A stretch of DNA of 50,037 nucleotides from Paramacrobiotus metropolitanus (Eukaryota > Tardigrada > Eutardigrada > Parachela > Macrobiotidae), in assembly GCF_019649055.1 (NCBI RefSeq), contig NW_026570546.1:1-50037 (forward strand), in the 5' to 3' direction. Below are positions 34,302 through 45,223 of the stretch, in pieces. The position numbers and the translations under genes were made by a program. The notes below the pieces were generated by a model. That model searched no databases. It was not told where the DNA came from and was given only the letters and a program-made list of their open reading frames with translations. How positions within the stretch are numbered: position 1 is the stretch's first letter; each line of letters starts with the position of its first letter.

Positions 34302-35908
34302 GGTTTTGACGGAGACTGCCCAGTGCGCACTGTATTCCGTTACGCCCCTCATTTCCCACGGAACTCCATTTTATCTTTCGAGTGCCCAAGCGGATCCAAC
34401 GTACGCCGCGGAATGCACCGCGCCAACGGAATTCCGCGCCCCGACGTTCTTCCTATTCACCGCCCTCACCGCGAGCCGGATCGCGATGAGAACGCCTCCC
34501 TCCGCGAATCCGTCAGTCCCGGGACCTTTATCCTGCTCAGTGTGGATCTTGGCCTAGAATTCCACTCGCTGTCCACAAAAGACACCCGGGCCCTCATTCA
34601 GCGACTGAATGCCGCCCCGCTGCATTCCGACTGCGGTGATTTCTCCGTGGTCGGTCTCGCGGAAGGGATGCATTTGCAAGCTGGCTGCGACAGAAGAACT
34701 GGATTGGTCGGAAAGCCATTTTTCTGTAAGACAAGTCCTTCCTTTATTCTTTCAATGCTCCGCTCATTATGGGTGCTTCTGCTGCAGGGATACGTTGCTT
34801 ATTTACGAAATGAGGTGTTACGCATAATCAAGTGTCTGCCTAACCACGTTCCGGCAACTGCTGACGGCACGGCGATGGGGCTGCCGGCAGAGTTGATGCA
34901 GGAGGTCTTTTCCCACCTGGACGCTTTAAAGCAGACGCAGCTTTGGAATGTGTGCGCCCGGTGGAGCCGGATCATGGAGGCGCCTACGCTGCGTTCCACT
35001 CTCGTCATTCGAATGCAAAACAACGGAATTACCGAAGGAGTCTTCGGCTTGCTGACGGTGCTCCATTGCCTACGTTCCACAACACAACGCCTGATCCTAA
35101 CATCTTCCGAGAACGGGATGTGCGACACCGAGTTCGTCATGATTTTGTTCGACAAAGTCCTTCAGCTGGCCGCACATCACGCCGGCATCCGACTGCGCGC
35201 CATTCATCTGCACCGCGTCCGCCTCAGTTTACTGATCAGTCGCGCTGTAACTGGCAATGATAACGCCTGCGGTCAACACCAGTCCTTTCCTGTATACAAC
35301 AATCCGGAATGGGGCTACTATCGGATGCAGGATTTCGTATCCGTGTGTCGCCGTCTCCCCTGCGATACACTTCACATCGGACCGAACACGGTTGCGGCGT
35401 TGGCCTGTGACTTTTACACTGATCCGTTGCGAATCTATCGAAAGAAAGCGGAAATCGACATCCACAGAACGCGCCTGCCGCTGGATGGCGGTTTCGGCTG
35501 CGCGTTGTGGGAAGCGATGGAGGCCGCACTGCCGGTACCGAGCGATTAGGACGTGCACGAATTGTTCCAGCGCTTCAAAGTGGGCGGGGATCTGCGTCAC
35601 GAAGAAAAGCGGGAGGCACTCCTCTGCACGGTACTGTTGACAGTTTATCCTTCGTTCTGCTCAGACTGGAAAAATTCGTATTGCAGGCGTTGTGTTCGCT
35701 GCAGTCGGCCGATCCGCGTCCGTCGTCGTATTACCGCGGGAAGATGTGCTGTGTGGACGGTTTGGAAGAGGTGCAGGTGAAGAAGTTGTCGCGCATCAGT
35801 CGGCACTTGCTGATTAAACTGCGAGAGCTGCTGGTGGAACGGCAATGGATTACTTTTGAAGGGTCTGCACAGCGCTGTTCCGTGGAAGATTTGCCTTTTC
35901 GCCGCTAA
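34302..35908 (+). pseudogene. F-box family copy D, one in-frame TAG
   Basis: A long exon up to 35630, a 56-bp intron (35631-35686), and a last exon 35687-35908 (74 codons including stop). The frame is open from about 34302. Its N-terminal part aligns only with the end of the Tudor-like region of the other copies, so the first half is missing or unrecognised. The F-box is clear (MGLPAELMQEVFSHLDALKQ; WNVCARWSRIM). The C-terminal LRR-like region includes CRRLPCDTLHIGPNTVAAL. A TAG at 35547-35549 sits between VPSD and DVHELFQRFKV, exactly where copy G has CAG (Gln). Apart from this single change both exons are open to the normal stop. Confidence 0.75.
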
Positions 35909-36592
35909 TCTGGATGTGCGTAAAGATTTGTCGCCACCTGGCGTCTCTATCGCTTTATTTAAATTGCAGGAATTTAGTCGTTCGGAATTTAGTTTGGAAC
36001 CTACTTCTTAGAGTGTATAACTTGCGGAAATTTAGTTGCTTTTTTAGCCTGCTGCCTGGGAAACTGACTCATTATCATTTTTCCCCTTCATCTATTCATT
36101 TAGCTTCTTATGTTTCGCACCGTTACTAGATCCTTATTTGGCTGTGATTTGTGAAAGAACACTCGGTATAGCTTGTGCAGCGGTTTTATTCTACACTGAG
36201 TTTTATGGAACAGGTTCCGAAAAACTAATACTAAGTGCTTCCCTTATCAATTGAATGGATACAAAGTAAATCATTACGGGGTAGGCGCGTATTCATTATT
36301 CCACAGAAGCATTCATGCTAAAGAAGTACCGGTTTAGTGTGTTACCGCGTGTTTGCATTTTCTTGTAACCATTCAGCAAATTTAGTGAAAGTAGGGCATA
36401 AAATTCGATTATGCTGCGGTTATTGATCTTGTACAGGATACGTATCAATGCCCTTGCCCGTATCGTAAACTCGATGACGCTGTTGTAATTGCCCTTGTAC
36501 GTGCTAAAAATAACGCTCGAAGTAAATTTAACAAACGGGTAATAGAGCGAAAGGTCACAGGAAATCCTCGATAGCCGCAGGTATTCTGATGG
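35909..36592. other. Stretch without a recognised gene
   Basis: AT-rich sequence downstream of copy D and of the minus-strand membrane-protein gene, thus between two convergent 3' ends. Nothing recognised. Confidence 0.5.
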
Positions 36593-39386
36593 TCACTCGT
36601 TTATTCGCGAGTACGGGATCGTTGTCGCGCCATAGTTTAAGAGCGTTTCGTGATTGGTATTCACGGGCAGGGGAGCATTGGACACCGCCGCACTAGATGC
36701 CCCGTGGCTGTCATCTAGCGCTAAACTTTTAGTTTTGTCCGTATCCTTAGGATTTGAATCAGGATATACTGAAAATATAATCGCGGCTGTTTTGTTAAAC
36801 AACGATAATATTACAAAAGACCACTTTAGGAGCGTTTCCAGTACAGACCTAGTTCGTTCCATGCGCGACCGTTTCGGAACGCGATTTTTGCTGTGCGGAA
36901 CAAAAACCATGTTGTGATACCGCGAGCGAAAATAGCCGCACCTCCAATAATGAAGACGGCTGTATGCAACGAAAGCGTACTGAGATATCCAGTGTCATTC
37001 TTGAGAGCGTCACTCTTTAGAGTCATGATTGAATCGTAGAATTGATAGGAAATATAAAACACCTCCGCCATTACGCTGCCGGATGCTACGCCAGCCAGGT
37101 ATTTATCCTGCCGCTTCAGCTGAAAATCATCAACAACATATAACACAGAATTATAATGGTCCTGAGTAATGGCTGCTCTATTTAAATTTGATTGCTGAAT
37201 TAATAGACGTACGCTTGTGGTTACGGCGCAGACCCAGATAAGGATGAAAAAAGCGCGAAACGCCACAGTCACCTTCTCCAAAGTAGCTAAATGAAATTCC
37301 TCAGCATGGAACAAAATAAGTACCAAAAAGGACACCTACAAACATGAACTCCCAATGTATTTGTGTAGATTGTATTTAGCATTTTTTGGGTTGCAGGGGT
37401 AATACCTGAAACTGCACGCTGAAGGTGCGCAGAGATCGTGTCAGCAAAATCAGCTTACAATCGTCCATGATTTTTTGTGTTTCCTCACTTTCCTGTCCTC
37501 GTTTCCCATCATGTATTTCGCCCTGTCCCTGTTCTCCATCGTGCTGCTCGCCCTGTTCTTGCTCTCTATCGTGCCTCTCGCTGACGGATGCTTGATCATT
37601 GTCCGCTGCTGCAAGCAGCGGCTCCGTTGCGCTGCCACTAAGACAATAATAATATGCGGTACTACACAATAAGACAATATTAATAAATGTAGTAAATCTG
37701 CTTAAATATTAATACAGTACCAGCAATGCATAAGTTCTATTTGCTTAAGCAGTAGCTATACATAAGCGGTACACGATATGTCACAACAACCGAGCTCTCT
37801 TGCTTAGTTTACAACAACCAGTCACCGTGATCATTCTGTTCTTCGTCCCTCTCTTTTATCAGTTAAGGAACAGGGTACAACCGCAAAATGGTTCAGGTGA
37901 AAATCTGGATTCACTTCCTTTTTTATATGCTATTGCGACTGACAAGTGATGTCAGCAGTTAATAGCGTACGTAAAACTCCACATCGGGACTGAAATTTGA
38001 AACATAAGTACGAGTGACCGGTTGTTGAGAAATGCCGAAGTATACATTTTATCAGTGGTTTGACCGAGAATAATTCGACCCTTCTTTATGTTGTAATGCG
38101 CCACAAGACAACCAATTAAGGCGGTAATGACTGTCATTCCCAGGAACACTAAACGGGCCTGTAGGAAAAACGCAAATTTTATTGCTTTATTCTTTAAATT
38201 GCCTTGGATAACAGACCAGCGACGACTTACTATTTTAATCTTAAAGATATGATGGTGTACCACATTAGCCGGATGGGTCTCCTGCATAAGGATATAGAAA
38301 TCGGCCCCACTATACAGTGAACGAAGCACTGTGTTCCACGCAAACACGTACAGCTCGTACCATCGTCCCCTGAATGACACAAGTAAGTATCTGTGATATA
38401 CTGCAATTGACAGTTGATGTGAACCGCAACAATGTACGTACTTATTACAAATATTTGAATAACTGCAGTCAAGAAAACGAACCCTAATAAGGCTTCCACT
38501 TTAAGCTAAGCGTAGTCAGTAGAGACGATAATAAAGTGTAAATAAGCAGATAAATTTAGGTGATTTATATAAGCACTGTAGCGATCTGTAGCGATCTTTA
38601 CTGTTGATGGTGAGAAAATAGCATTAGCAAAATACTGTAGATATTGTTTTACTAGCCGTGCGTTCTATTTACGGGCAGTGCACACTTGCAAGCTTTGCGA
38701 GTGTCATCTCATTTAACAACTGTGTGGTCTAACTTGCGAAAATTGCCCCGCTACCGGTTTTTTCATTAGGTTTTGTTCGGAGAATCCCGCAAAAAGCCAG
38801 GGAATTCCTCTGTTGGGGCGCTTACCAGAATAGTCCATGCCAAACGTAGAAGAGCGAGAACAGACAATGAATAATGATCAGCAAACGAAACGTGAACTCC
38901 GCTGCACATTGCTTATCCATATTATCCAGATAATCGGTCGTTATATTGGCAACTAGGTTGCTGATACTTATATTGTCCCGGCAGTGTGAAGCAGCGACAT
39001 GTTCGAATCGCTACAAAAGTTCTCGTACCGCAACCATGCCGAACATCATTACCCAGAATAAAATTTCCTTGAATGTGTAATGAAAATGAATCAGTATATT
39101 ATTCGTACGTACCTCACTAGTTAAGATTATGCTGATAGCAAGGAACAACGAAGCCGAAAACAATATGCCAAACTCCCATGGTGAAAAACTAGAGCATTTT
39201 CGTACCTGTGGCAAAGGATACGAGGGAATTAAGAAACACAAGTCGTAAAATTATTATTTTAATTATTTTACTTACAAAACCCAACATTTTGCAGTCTACC
39301 ACATCATTTTTGGGTGACCGGCGATGGGATGGCGTTCCTGAGATGTTGTTTTCTACCGACGTAGCACTTTCGCGATTGGACATCAT
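36593..39386 (-). CDS. Multi-pass membrane protein, receptor-like, family unknown
   Basis: Hand-built exons: 39386-39276, 39205-39053, 39010-38826, 38369-38231, 38158-37971, 37661-37406, 37335-36849, 36768-36593. All phases agree and give 564 residues from ATG to stop. Hydrophobic spans include GILFSASLFLAISIIL, FRLLIIIHCLFSLFYVW, LVFLGMTVITALIGCLVAHY, VSFLVLILF, FRAFFILIWVCAVTTSVRLL and SLHTAVFIIGGAAIFA, so roughly seven or eight membrane segments. Exon 37661-37406 adds a hydrophilic loop of near-repeats (HDREQEQGEQ, HDGEQGQGE). The tail is cytoplasm-like and Ser/Asn-rich. The layout recalls invertebrate chemoreceptors of the gustatory-receptor type, but I find no TYhhhhhQF motif, so that is only a guess. 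The short intron 39052-39011 (42 nt) is the weakest junction. Confidence 0.6.
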
Positions 39387-41414
39387 GTTCGAGCAGCGCT
39401 AGCTAGCTGCATACTTCGTCTGCTTTCGCTACTATTACAGTAAATGCTACCAAGCGCCGGGTATGTTGTCCTTATGAAGGTTTTTAGCCAAAGGCCTGCA
39501 CTGCTGACTTGATGCGCCAGTAGCTTATCGGACGCCTTACAGTAAATGCATAGACTGCTGATAAGACTTTCAAGTTTAGGCACCATTGTGGACCAAGTAC
39601 ACAGAGACTTCGGGCAGTGTGAAAAGAATGTAAATCCAAGTAGCCGTAATGTCGATCGGTGATATCACGCAGCTTAACAATAGTAAACATGGCGTTCACG
39701 GAATTGACGGAATAGTAAATAAGAGATTAATGCAGTAAGTATCGCGTTCATTTCTGGCGTAGAATACTAAAATTTGCTCGAATGTAACGGTAAGCCATAG
39801 TTTATATAGTGTAGACCCATCCGGCAACCGTTCCGAAGATTTACAGATATCGTTTTTTTATTGTTCACCGTACAATAGTACTGACTACTTCCCGGCTACG
39901 CCTGTTCCTGGAAAAACCACCGGTAAAATGCTTCAATATGTTATATAACTTCAGTGATTTTGAGTATCAGAATAGCATGTGCACTGAATAGAGCGAACAT
40001 GACTCTTTGAACAAGAAATGTTCGCTTTCGGTGAACACACCACAACGAAGCCACACAGCTTAAAAGTCACGGGAAAATTAAGTAAATTTCTAATGAAGTG
40101 TAAGTAAATTGGGATAAAAGCTGACGAAAATTGCACAGCAGAGGCATTGACGGAGAAGACTAACCTGCTATCTGAGCAGGTATAGTGATCAGATTCACAC
40201 ACTTCCTTTCTACGATTTAGCCATTTCACATCACTAGCAGTTATACGAATAAATATGTATAAAACAAATGAGGACAGCGAGAATGATGTTTTGTATTTTT
40301 GTTATTGTTACTTCTGTAATACGCGATGATCTTTTATTAAAATCCGGTACATCAGAAAAAAAAATGAGGACATTCGAATGCTATGATAATGATGATTAAG
40401 GGACCATTTATTTAATTGTATCATAATGTTTTCTTCCACTGTATTAGGTAGGAATAAGCTCAATAAAACCACGTTGTGGTTGTAGCAGTCAATCGTAGAT
40501 GCGGTGGCGTAGCCTATGATGCCTATCATACACTCGCATCAGAGCGGGGAGTATTCTCTCGCTTTTGCGACGACCTTGGCGTAAAAAATTCGCAACGTAC
40601 TGAAATTAACGCGATATTTGTAACTTTTCCCGCGTGGTAAGCAATCACATCAACGAAAATGTTAGGATCTTAATCAAGGATTTGGTTCAGAACATAATTT
40701 AATATTTGCTCGGTTTTGCCTCCAAGTTGAGATTTCCGCTTTTTTCTTAATGTTTGCGACGTCGGTAACAGAGATCGCCTTACCAGTATATATATCTGTG
40801 GCCATTTAACGTTGTATGGTTTTAGAAGCATTAGAGATTTTTAGGGATAGTCTCCGCCAGTCACGCCTTTGTTGGGTCGGCTTAAATTTGAGATGTGGTA
40901 GAAGTATGGCCGGAAAGCACTGCAGAAAGTACAACTGCTCAACACCCTGAAAACTGCACTACGAACGTTGTAATCGTAGTTCCCGTTTCATGAATGCGAT
41001 TTGTTCAACATTAATTTTCTTACAACGAGGTATGGACCTAGCGCTAGCATAACGCGCGCTAGTAGCTCATAAAAGGAAATTTCTTGCGCATATTTTATGA
41101 ATGCCTTAACGAGGCGTTTTCAGTGCGAAAACATCGAGCTATATATATCGGGAGCCATATAAACTGAAACCATTGAGGGCAATGTCATGGACACTGCTTG
41201 TACATTACTCGTACGAGTGCTAAATTAGTAGGTCACTGATACGTCTTTGTATTTTCAGTTTTCATGTAGTTGTAATTAAGTGCGCGGTTATAACTTTGGG
41301 TCACACTATGTTTGGGGTGGCCCACCCCAAACACCCCCGTTTCTTATAGCCACCCCTTTTCCGCACCCAGTTAAGGCACCCTTTTTTAATTAATTAATTT
41401 CTTTTTTAGACACC
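39387..41414. other. Stretch without a recognised gene
   Basis: Minus-strand frames at 39484-39699 and 39951-40229 have no recognised motif. They could be 5' exons of the membrane-protein gene or of a second relative, but no junction supports this. TATA-like words occur near 41140 and 41157 without a following gene. Confidence 0.4.
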
Positions 41415-42764
41415 ATGGTCTATCCCTGGGATGTGATCACCCTCATCCCGTGGAAGCGCGGAAAACCGCTGGCAGTGGATGTTACCTGCGTGGACACGCT
41501 GGCGGCCTCGTATCTCGACCGCACTTCCGTGAACGCCGGCGCAGCAGCCAAACTCGCTGAAAGGAAGAAACTAGCGAAACACGCTTGGATGCAAACAAGA
41601 TACGATTTCGTTGCTGCAGCATTCGAAATTTACGGACCTTATGGAGATGGTACTAAAACGCTACCCTAGTAGAAACGGTTGGAAACGGTATAGCGACTTC
41701 AACTGGCCAAAAGCGGGCGAAAGAGTTTTTTAAACAGCGAATATTGATGCAAATACAACGGGGAAAAGCGATTTGTGTAATGGGTACGATCCCCGATAAG
41801 GATAGCTAAGGAACGAAGATCCAAGGAAAATGGAATTCCACGGTGGAATTCCATTTTCCAAATCCGCGCTCCAGGCGACATGCTTGGATTTGGAAAACGG
41901 AATTTAGGAAATCCGCGGAATTCCACTTTTCGAATGGAAATCCAAATTACTGTATTTGGATTTCCAAACGAACGAAAACTTTCAAAATTATCGAAACTCA
42001 CCCGGCAGTTTCTCACTTTTTTGCCATAAAACGCATGTCAGTTTCGGCAGTTTTAAATTTTTTTGCTGGCATGGAAACAAAACATTCACTGTTTATATTG
42101 CCACGACCCAAATGCCAGCGCTCTAGCATTCAGTGAGTTAAAGTGCGAATACTGTAGTACTACACTGTCGCCCACCCGGTACTGACTCTGAGGATTACAT
42201 AGGGCACTAATAAAATAATTTGAAAAACGGATAACGCTACACGACTTTCGCTATTACTTACATGCGAGATTTCGAGCCGATAAATTGAATGAAACTTTTC
42301 TGTTATAATAGTGTTATTTAACTCACCGTTAACAAGTCCGCACAGTAAATTTGTATTTAAAATTTTTAGTACAGTAATTAGTCGTTAATATAGATTCACG
42401 TTTCAAGAAGCAGAGCCGGTTTAGTGGTCTGGCAAGGATGATGAACGAGGTAGTTAGAATCATGCTTGAAGTTGAAATTAAAACTATGAATCTACAGCGA
42501 ACAATTAGATGGCATTAATCGAAATGGTGTTTAATCGGTAGCCGCGTTACATTGGGCAACTATCTCTAGGAAAACAAAGCTAAAAAACTATTTTCCAACG
42601 ATAATCGTAAAATCCTTGGATTTACGGAAATCCAAATGGATTTCCGTAAATCCACGGAATCCATGGAAATCCATGGCAATTTCCTTTCCAAATCCTTTCC
42701 ACGGGCCCGAACCCGTGGAAATTCGTTCCTTAAGGATAGCATAGAAGAAGTGTTTCTTTTATAA
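41415..42764 (+). mobile_element. 5'-truncated LINE remnant (copy 3) interrupted by a hAT-type MITE
   Basis: The first part (41415-41667) reads WDVITLIPWKRGKPLAVDVT then CVDTLA...SVNAGAAAKLAERKK, the endonuclease-like core of this family. After a frame change it continues EFFKQRILMQIQRGKAI-CVMGTIPDKDS to 41806. The coding end resumes after the MITE at 42741: IEEVFLL and stop at 42762-42764, matching NEILLL-stop of copy 2. Removing the MITE and one 8-bp duplication gives an uninterrupted reading frame here. Confidence 0.85.
41807..42732. mobile_element. 926-bp hAT-type MITE
   Basis: Terminal repeats TAAGGAACGAA (41807-41817) and TTCGTTCCTTA (42722-42732) are flanked by the 8-bp duplication AGGATAGC (41799-41806, 42733-42740). 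Eight-base duplications and ends of the YARNG type are hallmarks of hAT elements. Subterminal zones are dense in GGAAATCC/GGATTTCC palindromes at both ends (41818-41970 and 42605-42715). No transposase. Confidence 0.9.
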
Positions 42765-42904
42765 ACGCCGTTTTGTTCTGGTGCATAGTTTGTACTCGTA
42801 CCATGATACTTATTAAAGGTTGTAGGGCTCTGTTTTTTTTATAGGCACCTCTTTACTAAGTGAATTTTCGCACAGAGTACTTAATTATACAACGATACAA
42901 AGCT

Positions 42905-44577
42905 TGTACGACTCAGTACGAGTATTCTTAAACGTTAGATACTGTAATACCTGGGTGATGCGCGACAAGTTCTCCAACTGCACAACCTGCAGGTCGTCGC
43001 GACACCACTTCTTCCCGCGGTAATACGAGGACGGACGCGGATCGCCCGACTGCGCCGCACACAGAACCTGCAGAATCAGTGCGTCATAACAGTACAAATC
43101 GTGACCGAGCATTTGGGAAGATGCAACGATTTGGGCAATCTAGCCCACAGCGATTTCCATTCTGTCGTTTTTACTAAACTCGCCGCCCACTTTCAAGCGC
43201 TAGTGCAATGTGTACAGGTCCCGTTCACTCGCCGCTCCCATTGCATCCCTGTCCGCGCTCCCGAAACCGTCATTCAACTTCAATCGGGTGGTGCAAATGT
43301 TCATCTGCGTCTCCGTTACCAACTGGTGAGTCATGGAACTCTTGATCCTTCGGTCGGATATGAAGGCTGTAGACGATTGAAGCCAGGGGTTGGTCATGCA
43401 AAAAACGGTGTCGCTTGGCCGATCGCGGCAGCGCTCAACGAAATCTCCCACCCATGAGTAATTGTACTCCGTGTTCGAACGTGTCTGGCACAGGCCGCAT
43501 TCGGGATAGTTAGTGCTGTTCACCGCGCACTAAACCAGACAGTCCAGCCGACAACGGTGCAAGTGAATGGTAGGCAGTCGGATCCCGGTCTGGGTATACA
43601 GTATTATGCATCGACCCCAGCGCGATCGCCTCTCACCATTTTTCCATAATAACATTAACATATCGCAACCGTACGAATTACTTCATCGAAAGTGTTAACT
43701 CATCTGTGCTGTTTCTTGTGCTGATGGTTGTTTTTGTTTTTGCTTTGTTCATTTTGCATGTCGTCATAATAATATTCATGTTTTCATGGTACCACCTCTC
43801 CTGTTAGCGTCATTTTATGCCGCATAACACAGACATCATGCATGAGAAGTAATAATTAATTTTTGCACCATCCGCTCGATGGTCGAGCAAAAGCCAGCTG
43901 AATTTAAGTTCAGTGTAGCATTTTACTCACCGCCAAAGTCTCTTTAGAACATTGCTCTTCTTCAGAACTCTTCTCGTAGACGTACTTCAGCTCGCCGTTC
44001 ACGAGAACATAAAAGTGTTACCACCATATAAACGTGAGCGTTGGCATATAAAGGTTAGATATCTAACCGCTGGATGAGCGCTTGGGCTGCCTCCGTGGAC
44101 AGCGAGCGGAATTCCTTGGCCAGATGTACACTGTGCTTGATGAAGGTGCCTCGGTCGATGCTATCGCGAGGAAAGGCTGGACAACGTCGTTATTGGCATC
44201 CCGAAATAGGGAACGCGTTCCATTGGGACGAAGTCGGTGCAGGATATTCCCCTGTCGGCGCTATGCCCACGGACGACGGACGATTTCGTGGACACGCGGC
44301 TTAGCGCGCTTCACAAAGTTTATTTCACCGGCGACCCAGATCCACCGACCCGATGGCGTCTCCCGCACCAGAACTTGCACCGGATTTTTGGTCAGTTGCT
44401 CGACTGGGAAGTTCAGGTCGTTGAACGCATGGGGCGTGGAAAAGAGATACTGCCGAATGGCGCATATTTACGTGGCGCACTGGGATATAGATAGACAAAG
44501 AGACCGTCTTCGGCCACGTCCACGACGCGCCCGCAGCGCATCTGCTGATCGATGCCCACAACGTAAAAGCCCTACAT
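42905..44577 (-). pseudogene. F-box family copy F, badly decayed relative of copy A
   Basis: Reads from an ATG at 44577 whose second codon is TAG, then CGRVVDVAEDGLFVYL and the Tudor-like parts to about 44200 with frame changes. The F-box itself is not recognisable: the part that should contain it is missing between about 44050 and 43530. The LRR-like part resumes at 43523 (NSTNYPECGLCQTRSN; VGDFVERCRDRPSDTVFCMT). The last-exon signature QSGDPRPSSYYRGKKWC lies near 43050. The YPECGL and VGDFV blocks are closest to copy A, so A/B and F/E are equivalent divergent pairs. Confidence 0.7.
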
Positions 44578-45223
44578 TCCTCTGCTGTGATTGATGAAGT
44601 TGGGCACAAAACGGAGAACACTGTTCTGCTTAGGATGGACTCAGCGGACTTGATTTACGGGCGCAAAACGTATTTGTCGTCCGATATGTATCTGAACCAC
44701 TCTTACTTATTTTCATCAGAAAAAATCAGAAACTTTCGGAAGATGTTTATAGAAGTCCAACCCTTCCTGCGGTTTTTTTAACTTTTGGTAGTTTGTTCGA
44801 CAACGCTGATTGATTGGCGGTCTATAGCCATTAGCCACTACCGTGGGCCCGTGGCAGTGGCAACAGCCCCAGTTGTAGGCTTTACGGTAGCCTTCTAAGC
44901 TCCAGTAGCGTCGTGATCTGAATTGGTCACGCCCCACACGTCACTAATTTGGGGAGGAGCAGCAGAAGTCCTCTCTTCCGAACTTGACGTGCATCTGAAA
45001 ATTCAGCGATTTTCCAGATTTTCTGCTTGCGGAGAAGTTATTTATATTTTCGGATGTTTTAGAGACCAGAATAAATGAGTTTCAAGTGGTGGTGACTTGG
45101 TGTGAAGTGTTAAGTATTTTATTGGTTAAAGTCTGAAGAGCACTACGTGCCCCTTCGTGGTTTGCTTTTCGATCTGTCTAATTTGTTTGCTTTGTCCGTC
45201 TGGTAACAAACCCATCGTCAGCC
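44578..45223. other. Intergenic region between divergent copies F and E
   Basis: Longer than the equivalent A/B gap (646 against 222 bp). It contains a GC-rich self-complementary patch (CCACTACCGTGGGCCCGTGGC near 44836) and a segment shared with 31165-31210. No gene recognised. Confidence 0.45.

Noticed and set aside
38230-38499. Hydrophobic minus-strand frame (LLGFVFLTAVIQIFVISTYIVAV)
   Set aside because: Attractive as a membrane segment, but the phases of the flanking exons join cleanly across it, so I treat it as intron sequence; an alternative exon cannot be excluded.
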